This document shows, piece by piece, positions 1 to 10,420 of a stretch of DNA of 64,000 nucleotides. Position 1 is the first letter of the stretch; every line of letters begins with the position of its first letter. A model generated the notes under the pieces. The model was not told where the DNA came from. It did no database searches and saw only the letters and a program-made list of their open reading frames with translations. A program made the position numbers and the translations under genes. This stretch comes from Burhinus oedicnemus (Eukaryota; Chordata; Aves; Charadriiformes; Burhinidae), in contig VFFE01007869.1 of assembly GCA_008921705.1 (NCBI GenBank), forward strand, positions 1,794,383-1,858,382, given 5' to 3'.

Positions 1-1640
1 TACTCTTTCCTTCCTCCCATGCCATACACCTTACCCCTGAGGGTAACGTGAATATGCTTTTATCTAGTTTTATCAGACTGTTCCATAGCTGAGCACTCTG
101 ACTGCGATATTGGATTCGGGATAAAGTTAGTTTTAAGTCAAGTACTTGGAATAGCTATTTTCCAATATTGTTTATAGTAGTTGGTAGTAGCTTTGGGCAG
201 TAACAGATGAATATTGTGAGAGACATGTGGTTACTATTAGGAAAAATTAAAAAAATATTTTTAAAGGTATTGTTTTCTTTGTGGGTTATCTTTCCCAGGT
301 ATTTGTATGATCAAGCCCTCCTCTGAGAAATGCTCATGCTAAGACTGAATTGGTCCAAAAAGCCTGGTTATGACTCAGGATTTGTTGAACTTTCATGGTG
401 CAGAGTCTTGCTAAGAAACTCACTAAATACAGGAAGATTTAACTTAAAATAAATTGAAGCTCATGAGAACAGAACAAAGTAAGTTTTAAGGCTGTTAGTG
501 TACAATTTACCCCAGCGGGGGGCAGATCCTGAGATCCCCAGCCATGCAATTAATACAAGTGGGAAAAATCTGTCTCCATTCTTCATAGCTCAGCGTATGC
601 ACGTGTATGACCATGGAAAAAAGAAAATTAAATTCAAATTCTGTAACCAGCCAATAAATCTTACATTAGCCTGGTGGGAGCTACGATTCTGAGGCCTCAG
701 TGAGCCAGAAAGGAAAAGCTTTAGCATTTTCTATCATTTCCTAACCCACTTATCTTCCAACCCTCTCTGAGTGTTTCAAAGCCCTTGAGGCAACATCAAG
801 AACTTCTCCTGGTTTAGAGAATCCTATTCATCCAATCAAGGAAGAGAAATGACATGAATGTAATTATGTGATTAATCACAACTGACCAGCGAAGATCCCA
901 TGCAGATCCAGAGTGCTGAACACTGTGATGATCAATAAGCAAAACACATTGGAGTGAGCAAATATCACATAAGCCCAAATAACAAATTTAAAGGACTCAA
1001 GATCAGCTCATGAATATTTCATGAACTGAAGATGAAGCTGAGTTTGACAAATTATTATTTTTCCATTTCTGATAATAAGCATTTTCATTTTGGGTTTCAT
1101 GAGATTTTTATCCCTGAAATGTAATAAAGTATTTTTGTGTTAAGAAATTTTTGGGAATTAATGCATTCATAATGCATGAAGAAGAGAAAAAAAATTACTT
1201 GCCTTTGTGTTTGAAAAATAATTTCTCCTTTCTTTTAGTAGATAATTTCTTAAAATCACCTCTCCATGTCACTGTATCCCTGTCTGGAAATGAAATCTAA
1301 TTGATACATTGTTGTAAATTTGTGATTATGGCATTAGCGAAAAGAAACATACTAAACTTTTGTACTTTTAAAAATTCCTTTTAAATAGACCTGATCTCAG
1401 TGTTGTCTTCTACACCGCTTGGAGCTCATAGAACGAGGCTAAGATCTCTCTCCATTCCTGCTTACTGCAACGTGTTAAATTGTGAAGTACTGCTGCCCTT
1501 TTTGACTTTAACAATTTACTGATATTTGAATTCTGGCAGGGTTGATCTCTGCTGAAAAATATATTTGCTTAGAAACTGATGGCACGTTAAGGATGTAACA
1601 GTCCTTATATAGAAAGTTGAGAAGGTCCTGTTTCCTGAGC
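1..1640. other. Unassigned non-coding DNA
   Basis: AT-rich, apparently single-copy sequence. Stop codons are frequent in all frames, and the only open frame over 60 codons (498-692, plus) has no recognisable motif. I see no exon, RNA gene or clear transposon. Short A and T runs and the AATAAA-like strings are what such base composition gives by chance. Confidence 0.6.
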
Positions 1641-2025
1641 CTAATGGGAGCCAGAATACTCCAGATCTGGCGGGCCATGGATGGTGGTGCTGAATCGTCC
1701 TGTTGCTCTACTGCTTCTCAAGGTTGCGTCGTAATCCTTTTTCTGCTTTCTGGAACTTCCCCCTGATGTCCTGATCCCCAAGAGGGGAAACCCTTTCCGT
1801 GTGTCCTTGCTCCACAGCGCTGTCTCCAAGCCAAGGCTCTTCCTGGTGAATATAGAAGAGTGTGCCCATTGCACTCGCAGGATGTAATGCAGCCGAGTCC
1901 ATGGCAGCAAATGCTGTTCTTGCTGCATATGTGCAATTTAATGTATTCCTGCCCCTTATTTCTTCTGTGAATTCTACCAACTGCCCGTTTTTCTTTTCAA
2001 ATCCCAAGGTGTATTTTTTCCTGTT

Positions 2026-2144
2026 GCTTTTATTATGGAGACAATATTCCTTTCTTTCCTTCCCCCCCCTCAAACAACAATATTGTTTTTATTATGGAGA
2101 CAATATTCCTTTCTTTCCTTCCCCCCCTTCAAAAAACAATATTG
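2026..2144. repeat. 59-bp tandem duplication (two units)
   Basis: Two head-to-tail copies with a period of 59 bp, about 2026-2085 and 2086-2144. Each copy reads TTTATTATGGAGACAATATT, then CCTTTCTTTCC, a run of seven or eight Cs, a CAAA-rich stretch and CAATATTG. They differ at a C/T near the start, by one base in the length of the C-run, and at a few bases in the A-rich part. The high identity suggests a fairly recent slippage or unequal-exchange event. No function is evident. Confidence 0.93.
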
Positions 2145-3548
2145 GCTTGACCTGGCTATCTATAACTTGGGAGGAAAGTTAGATAAACCTGGCCTAGGAG
2201 GTGTTTGCTTCCAACAACGGACTTGGTCATGCCGACGCAGAAAAGATTATAGAGCAATGATTTGTGTAAAGAGAGAAATACCTTCTACAGTGCTGCTTCT
2301 GAGTGTCTTAAAACAAAAGCTATACACTCGAGGGCAATGAATAGTTGTTTTCATCTCAATTTTGTTTTATGCTGTTCTTTGATCTAACATGAAAATCATT
2401 ACAATTTATGAGATAAGGCAGCAGACAAGACCCCGGGGAGTTCTTCGTTATGTAACGCTACATCCAATTCATTATTTTGTGACTCTCTTCCTCAAATAGC
2501 TTTCTGAAAGATCAAGTTAGTCAAAGCTACCATGGGTTTTTAGCTTTGCTAAAATCTACCGTATTACATGCTCAGTGAATTTCCACAGCTTTTGTTCGAG
2601 TCAGTGACAGCACCTGTCATTTGCCTTTTTATGTCTTGAAAGCTGCTAGTGGCAGCATAATCAAAGATGCTGAGTAAAAATATATATCCCAGAGCAGTGG
2701 CCCATAAAAGAAGGCTACTTATATTTTGGCATCGACTGTATGTGTCATAACCTGTAGTTTTGCGTGTTTTTTTTTTTCTTGTATGTATCAACACTTTATT
2801 GCACAATTAGGTGTCTGGGTGAGTTAGTAACAAAGAAGCGCTGTTAAGGTAGAAAATGGAACTAAACCTTTATGCTTTCTTTTTTTATAGAAAAGAGGGG
2901 AAAAATATTTGCTTTGCCAATTGAGTATTATAACCAAAACAAGAGTCGACCATCTCTTTCAAAATGTTAGCAAAATGTTAAAAGACTCATTACTGACATC
3001 CAAGTTCTCAGTAGTTATAAAAGTGCCAAGATTAAGGGCCCGGTGTTTCCACTACAGCATAAAATCACAGCTCTCCAATCTACTTACAGTTTAATCTAGG
3101 AAAATAATTTTTTCCTCTCCTCTCCAAAAAAAAAAAAAAGTAGCATTTTTTACTTGATATTTCATTCCTAAGCTTTTACTTTACTGTATAGGTTTTGTTT
3201 GTATAATGAAACAGTCACAGAATAGAGACATCTTTGGATAAGAGACTTCTATTTCATTAACTCTCACTTCAGCCATGGCAAAGTTGTCCTGTACAGTGCT
3301 CACAGCACATGTCCTGCAAAAGATGGGGCAGGCGGGGTGGTCCTCTCCAGCCCTTCTGCCTGGGCAGCTGTGCAGAACAACAAGGCAGAGCGAACTTGTG
3401 CCCTGTGCCCACCCTAAAATGGGAAAATGGTTCATTCCTTCAGAGAGCAGAGAATAACATTATTGTCAAGGTTTCCTAAAGAGTTCTGCTCTCTGTAGGT
3501 TTATGAGTATCATATTTTTCAGGCTGGCGCAGGTGTATGGGGAGCACC
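2145..3548. other. Unassigned non-coding DNA
   Basis: No gene seen. It contains a 14-base A run at 3126-3139. A moderately GC-richer patch at about 3270-3420 has short open frames on both strands and no recognisable protein motif. Confidence 0.55.
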
Positions 3549-3985
3549 TTCATAGAATCATAGAATGGTTTGGGTTGGAAGGGACCTTAAAGATCATCTA
3601 GTCCAACCCCCCTGCCATGGGCAGGGACACCTCCCACTAGACCTGGTTGCTCCAAGCCCCGTCCAACCTGGCCTTGAACACCTCCAGGGATGGGGCAGCC
3701 ACAGCTTCTCTGGGCAACCTGGGCCAGGGTCTCACCACCCTCACAGTGCAAAATTTCTTCCTGAGATCTAATCTAAACTTCCCCTCTTCCAATTTGAAGC
3801 CGTTACCCCTCGTCCTATCACTACATGCCCTTGTAAAAAGTCCCTCTCCAGTTCTCTTGTAGGCCCCTTTCAGATACTGGAAGGCTGCTGTAAGGTCTCC
3901 CCGGAGCCTTCTCTTCTCCAGGCTGAACAACTCCAACTCTCTCAGCCTGTCCTCACAGCAGAGGTGTTCTAACCCTTGCACATCT
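3549..3985 (-). mobile_element. CR1 LINE, 3' end fragment (avian type)
   Basis: The plus-strand start CATAGAATCATAGAATGG is the reverse complement of the 8-bp-repeat tail (ATTCTATG) that closes avian CR1 elements. The next stretch, TTGGAAGGGACCTTAAAGAT, is the reverse complement of the conserved CR1 3' untranslated end. Further in lies the coding sequence for the C-terminus of the CR1 ORF2 protein. The copy is about 435 bp and is truncated at its 5' end near 3980, the normal fate of CR1 insertions made by target-primed reverse transcription. Identification rests on recall of the CR1 consensus; the subfamily is not assigned. Confidence 0.96.
3637..3981 (-). pseudogene. CR1 ORF2 C-terminal fragment, still open
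   Basis: This is a 114-codon open frame inside the minus-strand CR1. It reads as the extreme C-terminus of the CR1 endonuclease/reverse-transcriptase polyprotein. Segments such as [31 protein letters not shown] and [20 protein letters not shown] are typical of that region. The frame ends at what looks like the normal ORF2 stop and has no internal stop or frameshift. The endonuclease and catalytic RT domains are missing, so it cannot be active. The methionine at its start is incidental. It is a transposon relic and not a host gene. Confidence 0.9.
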
Positions 3986-6900
3986 CAGGGGGAGAACTGG
4001 AGGAAGATTAGAACATTTTAGTAAAGTATGAAGTTGGGGCATACCTAATGGTTGCCTTTTAAGAGAAATGCTTGCCTTTGGAGGGGAAATATTCAGTGAA
4101 TTCAATGGAAATGCTGAAGTTAATGATTTGTCACATTCTAAGTTGTCATGAGCAGATGCTATATTTATTAGAGCTGAAAAAGTATGTTAAGTCACCTGTC
4201 GTACATGGGTTGTATCATGAAATACTGTAGATTTCTTTTAGCTGAAAGTGAGTAATCTACGTTTAAGAAATGAAACTTTGATAATATAATAGCCTTGTGT
4301 ACTGCAGCCAAGACCATGCAGTTTCCTGTACATCTTCTGTGAACAGCAACCTCTATTACTTAAATATGTCACATACTCTGAAGCTATGAATATGGGGGGT
4401 TTTCTTCCACTCAGCTCTCACTGTATCTTTGGACAGGAATATTCTTTGTGTTTTTATAACCAAAGTAGATTTTCTGACCAGATTTTGCTAGCAGATTTAT
4501 TCCTTCCATTCCAAGGATTATTTTTATTCTTGTGACTGGCCAAATGCAATTATGAGAGATGCACATGCGAAACCCCTGCAGAATTCAGTGCGACTAGTTT
4601 CCTCTTCTGTGGCTTTCATAACTCACCCAATCGAATTCTGTAATAGGGATATAACTTTCTTGTGTTCTCCTTTGAGACTTGAAATGTATTACGAGCTATT
4701 TTTCAATTACATACGACAAGCTTTTTTTAATTCAGTTGCACGTAGAAGGTGTGAATGAAGGACAGCCCTGATCCTCAGGACGTCAGAAGAAGAAGCTGGT
4801 ACCTCCTAGCAGCGGTAACATCATACGATTTGAGTCAATAAATTACTATGTGTCTATGTGTGTTTCAAACCCAATCTGGATTTCCACCCACTGAGGTACC
4901 GTACATTTTATTTATGGGTTTACTCACTTGGTTGTTTCAGAGGCAGGGGAAAAGAAAAGGGAAATAAAAAATAAAAAAAAAAAGGAAAAAAGTAGTATCT
5001 AGGGGATTCCTATACTGTGCCATTTGGGAAACACAGTACTTCAGGAATGTAGAGCATGACCTTAATGGCGTATAAAGCAGTATTTTCCAGTCTATTCCAG
5101 CATGTTTTGATCCATGGGAGAACAGGTAACTGTTCACAGGAAATTTGTAATTTGCATTATTCTTTTCCTACAGGATTCGAGAGGCTTAAAAATTCCTTTT
5201 AAAGCCTCTCCCATCAAATTCCGTCTTACTAGGGTGGGGAGAAATCTCTGCACATCTCAATGACGTTCTCGGAGATGTTAATTTTTGCCACTTTATGCAG
5301 CAGCTAGAATCTGTGAATCTTCTGCAACATTCATAAGGGACCATAGAATATTTCTAGGAAAAAAAAAAAAGAAGGAAAAGTAGGTTAGACTTGAAAGTTG
5401 TACAATATTCACAAAGGCTCTGAAAGATGCAAGCACCTGCATATTTTGAAACTGGCAGGAGATATAAGGTTTTGTCCCGTTTAACAGAACTAGTTGGAAA
5501 ATAACTTAGGTTATGCTAAATCTGAGTAAAAATATGGGTATGAATAAAACACTTAAAAAAAAATAATAAAAATTCATCAGTATCTTGTTAAAAACAAAGC
5601 CAACAATATCCTTTATTCATAATCTCCTCAGACCTTTCCTTTTTCTTGGTTAGTGTTAGTTTTTCATGATTATATTTTCTGTAAAAAGGTGCACGTAGAA
5701 ATCTCCTCAATAGGGTAAGTTATGCTGCTTTAAGGACTGTTTCTAGGGTTTTGTTGTTGTTGAGTTTGTTTTCTTTTCCCTAGGATAGACAGAAGCAAAG
5801 AGAAAGAGGCAAAACCTAATCTTTTAAAATTAAGAAACATAGTTCTGCTCAAGTTTTTCTGAGCCTTACTGTTGTTATTTCACAGCAAACGCTTTCAAAG
5901 ATAAACAGTGGGATGGCAGCGTTGGTTAGGATTATCAGAAAAGCTCAAAGTTAGCCTAATTCTTCTTTTGACACAGTGAAAGGTTTATCAATGGTGATGT
6001 TAGGAAAAATTATCATAGGATGGTCGAGAGATTTTGAAAAATGCAGCTTATGACATGTTATTTAATGAATACATGCTTTTCTGTGCCAAATTCAAGTAAT
6101 TTACCTCATCCCATGACAGAAATATTTAACTTGAAAACAAAATCATATGACAACTTTTTTCACGTCACCGGTCTAGCAATTGCAGTCAAGATGATGTTGG
6201 GGGGAAACCAAAGAGAAAGAAATGCAGTGTGCATTTAAAAAAAAAATAAAATAAAAAAAATGTGTTCATTACTATCCCTAGATTTCTGTTTGTTTTTTTT
6301 TAATTTTGGAGGTAGGAACCCTCTATGGAGAAGGGTTAAATATGACTAAGAATAAAAAATGATGGTGAAGTTAATACAAAATAATTCTGACAGTTCTACT
6401 TGAAAAATGTCAGTGTCTTTAAACATCCCTATTTATAAGTCTGGAATACTGTTGAACTGGAGGTCCTCATTCAAATATGCAACGACAACGTGCTAGAGGT
6501 GAGGTTTTTTTCCTTCCCCTAAAAGTGAACATGGCTCCCATATGCTCTCTGCTGAGGTGCACATGTTTTCCGATATCTACTTCTGCGGAGTGAGAAGAAA
6601 TACAAATTTGCCCTGAGATAGTTCTTATGTCTTCAGAACGGTGAATAATTGATGAAAGCCCTCTGCTCAACTCACAATGGGAGTACAGTTGTTCGAAGGG
6701 TCGAAACACTTAGGTTTAAAATACTGGTCATATAAATGCAGAAAGACAGACAAATAAATTAATAGAAGCTGTCTGAGTCTGCCTGTAAAGGACAGGGTAG
6801 CCTGCAGGAAGCAGAAGCTGCCAGCCAGCCCCAGATTTCCCACGCTGAAGAGCAGTCCTGCCCTGGTACAAGGCTGGAGACGGAGGTGAAGGTCTGGCTT

Positions 6901-7951
6901 AGGGACGGTAATGTGCTGGAGAGACATCTTTTGTATGAGGAGGAATCCTCCGATCATCCTTTGCAATGCAGTTGCAAATATCTCTTTGAATGACTGGGCA
7001 CCCCCTTAGATCACAGACTTATTTCATCAAGTAATGCTCAAGTCAAAATGAACCCTAGAATAGGTCTTAGGACCCCATGATTGTCTTCTCACCACTGCTT
7101 AATTTAGAAATAGCCGTGCTCTACTCCAGATTCATTTTATTCTTCTTTTACTCTGTTGCAGTACTGAAGAGAAATAAGTCCAACCGAAGCAAGTATGGTT
7201 TGTGTACAAGGGGTCATAAACCGAGTCTGAGAGAGAGAGAAAGTAAAATTTCACCCCTACAGCTGCCAGGTGCGGTGACCATGGCTCAAGGAAAGGGGCA
7301 CCGAGATTGCTAGGGGTGGCTGAGAGCCCGTGGTAGCAGTTTCTTTCCAAGCAGAATGAAAAGGGCAAATTCTATGCCCTTGCCATGAGCGGCTACAGCT
7401 ACTTACGCTGTTTGGTGGAAACTTCTACCTATTGATCAATAATGCCAGGAGGCTACACCAAGTAGCAAGTACTCTTCTTGATAGAGTAATCCTTTCCTGG
7501 GTACCAGCCATCAGTAAGACCATTTTAAATGTGTCACTTTCCACCATATGCTCCTCTAGGAATAATTTAAAAAAAAATAAAATCTTTAAAACATCATGCT
7601 TAAAAAATAAGATCTTCACTCCTTAATTTGGCAGTTTGCAAAACATGGCATTTGTAGGAATCTGGCACAACAATTGTCAGAGCATCTCTATCAATACGAG
7701 AATGGAAAACAACCTCCCTGGCAGCAGCACGCACAGCTGTGTGCGCCCACTCCCTCCCGCTTCTTCCTACCATGTGGCGCTTTTTTTAGTCTAAACTGTT
7801 TGTGTGATTAGAGGGAGGGGATGTGCGATTAGAAATGTCTTATAAAAAAAGACAAGACCTTTAAATGCAGCTAATGTTTCTGCAAAATTATTCTTCACTA
7901 ACTTGGCAGTTGCTTTAAAAAAAAATAAAAAGAATAAAAATCAGCAACCTG
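3986..7951. other. Unassigned non-coding DNA
   Basis: AT-rich sequence with no supported gene. There are A-rich simple tracts at about 4949-4991, 5351-5364 and 6236-6262. The open frames near 6467-6966 (minus) and 7077-7368 (both strands) are short, overlap on opposite strands and have no recognisable domain, so I treat them as chance frames. Confidence 0.55.
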
Positions 7952-8260
7952 CCATCTGGAAATACCGTAGAATAACGTGGTACATGGATGTGGGCAGAAG
8001 GGCTAACACCAGTTAAAGCATCTCTTCTCTGCTTCTTGTCAGCCTCTGCTTGGTCCATCTGGAAATACCGTACAATAACGTGGTGCATGGATGTGGGCAG
8101 AAGGGCTAACACCAGTTAAAGCATCTCTTCTCTGCTTCTTGTCAGCCTCTGCTTGGTCCATCTGGAAATACTGTACAATAACGTGGTGCATGGATGTGGG
8201 CAGAAGGGCTAACACCAGTTAAAGCATCTCTTCTCTGCTTCTTGCCAGCCTCTGCTTGGT
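7952..8260. repeat. Minisatellite: three 103-bp tandem units
   Basis: Units run 7952-8054, 8055-8157 and 8158-8260, each beginning CCATCTGGAAATAC and ending CTCTGCTTGGT. Units 1 and 2 differ at only about two positions (GTAGAATA/GTACAATA and GGTACATGG/GGTGCATGG). Unit 3 has a CCG-to-CTG change and a TGTCAGCC-to-TGCCAGCC change. The near-identity implies recent amplification or active homogenisation. The unit length is not a multiple of three, so it does not encode a protein repeat. The short minus-strand frames containing repeated HIHVPRY/HIHAPRY-like peptides are a by-product of the repeat. Confidence 0.97.
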
Positions 8261-9779
8261 CGCAGGTGGGATAGCGCGCAGAACTTGCAGGTCGCTTTTT
8301 TGTTGTGGACAGCCTGCCGTGAAACATAACCTGTGTTCTAGGTAATAGGGAGACTCTTGTCTATCAGCGTAGGGAATTCTTTTATTGTATTTTTTTTTTA
8401 ATAGCGCTGTTTAGGAAGCTCGGACCCACCTGCTGGGAGCAGGGGTAAATTTAGGAAAACATCAGTAGGTGCAGAAGATAGGTTGTAGCAGAGCTGAACC
8501 CTCCTTGTCCTGCTAAGGTGGGACAGAGCGTTTCCAGCTGGGACAGGCTCAAGACACAAAGCAAAAACAATTTCATCCGCTCTGTCCTGGGTAGTGGCGT
8601 GGGCATACACTTCAGCTACTGCCGTCTCACCGTAGAGCTGTGTGTGAACGACAAAGGAATGAAATGTTTAAAAAATAATTGTTTCTGCGTGATAAATTAT
8701 TAAGCTTTGCTCTTTCTACAGAATAACTCCAAGGAGGCTGAACAACCCCTGGGGCAGGTCCAGTCATCCTCAGCCTGCGATCATCCGTGGTGGAAAGCAA
8801 GGTGAGGGCAGGGGACAGTATGGCTTTTTTTTATGAGCAAAGCTAGAAACAAAAAGTTCACTGGCAGGAATTGGAAATTCCTATTTGGTATATTATGATT
8901 TTGCTTTTTTTAGGTTTACGCTCTAAAAATGATTCCCATTCTTGCTCCAGTTCCTTTTTCCCTGCTCTACTTCATCTGAGGTCCCTGCCCATGTCTTTAA
9001 TGATCCTACCTTTAAAAGGCATCAGGAACTTTTTAAATGTTCATCAGGGCATAATGCTGCCTGGCTTTGGCTGGGTTGATTCTTCTCCTGGCTCTTCTGC
9101 TATGCGGTGACCAGCTTTCACATCCTGCCTTTATTTTAAAAATCAGTGCTCAAAGAGGGATGAGCTGTAAGGGGGGGGATGCCCATCGTAATCCTTGGCA
9201 GGCAGAAGAACCAGAGCCTTGGTCCATTTGCCTGAATGGCCACCAAATAGCAGAACAAGAGGTCAGCATCTCGGTCTGCTTTTGAGCTACAGGGCCTTAG
9301 GCAGGAGCAGCAGGTTGAAGAATCATGTAGAAAACCAGAAAATGCCTTCCAGGGGCCGAGCAGCAGGGGACAGGAGAGCAACCAGGCCAAAGGGGTCTGC
9401 AAATGGCACCGGGTGATTGCTCAAGCAGGAGCGGAGTTTGGCTTTGACCACTTCCACATCGCCAAGGGAGCTGCTCACAGCCTGGACCTCCCCGAGGGAG
9501 TTTAATGCCACTCAGCCCTGGATTTGAGTCTTCTTTTTACACTGTCTGGAGAAGAACAATAAATATCGTGAATGTACCAATTGCACGTTAATCTCCTTTG
9601 ATCTTGCAAATTATGGTCAGGTTTCTTCAGACGGTCTCAACTACTGAACGAAAAGTTTTTATTCAGCTTAACAATTTACCCAGTTGCAGAATGGGTTCAC
9701 CTGGGCTTCTAAGAATGTCATTACTGTCTTGCAGGTCTTTAAAAGGGAGAATAAATTAAAAGAAACACAGCTGAAATAA
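8261..9779. other. Unassigned non-coding DNA with a GC-richer middle
   Basis: The part from about 9060 to 9510 is more GC-rich than its surroundings and has overlapping short frames on both strands. None shows a recognisable domain, splice-bounded exon or codon pattern that I would trust. A G-run occurs near 9172-9178. No transposon was recognised. Confidence 0.5.
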
Positions 9780-10420
9780 GATTAGGTTGCTTATGGCTGC
9801 ACGAGCAGCTTATATGCATTCCAATGCTAATTACAATGGTTCTTTTAATGTCATTTATTTGCATATCTTTTGGTATATTAAACAGCTTGCAAATTCTTAG
9901 CAGGCATTTGGAAACTATTATACATTATTACTTCCTTAAAATCATAACACTTAAATCAGGTCACCCAGCTGTTTAGCATCTGATAACAAGATTAGAGGGA
10001 TTGATTGCACTCCCTGTAAGACTGCAAATACCTATTAATCTAGGAGACTTTGGAAGTTAATCAAAGTGATATTTTTCTTCTGAGAATGATATAAACAGTT
10101 GAAAATACATTCATAATTTGCAATGGGTATTTTAGGCTCTAAGGTACATTATTCTTTTTGAATACTAATCTTTTTAGTTCTTACTGTAATTATTATAACT
10201 TTGCATAGTAGATAGTTAATATTCCAAGTTTCTGCTATTTAGTATGTTAGAACTGTCCACGTTTTCATTAATTCCATCAATCAAACTTAACTCTCCTCCA
10301 CCTCTAAGAAGTAATTATAATTATTTTTATGACCATATATATGCTAATGAAAGAACTATTTCATGACATTTTAATTAATTCTCAAAATGCTTATGGACTC
10401 AATGCTGACATTGCCTCCGA
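9780..10420. promoter_or_regulatory. Candidate conserved non-coding element (AT-rich, homeodomain/POU motifs)
   Basis: Repeat-free AT-rich block with many developmental transcription-factor-type strings: ATGCTAATTACAAT (about 9824), TTTGCATAT (about 9859), several TAATTA/ATTAAT sites, and balanced A/T runs without microsatellite structure. Such texture is typical of deeply conserved vertebrate enhancers, but it also occurs by chance in AT-rich DNA. This is an inference from texture only; no conservation could be measured here. Confidence 0.3.

Noticed and set aside
1708..2073. 121-codon minus frame as a coding exon
   Set aside because: It overlaps the tandem duplication and competing frames on both strands, and contains no known motif.
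7952..8260. Tandem array as a CRISPR array or coding repeat
   Set aside because: Units are contiguous without spacers, 103 bp is not a multiple of three, and the genome is vertebrate.
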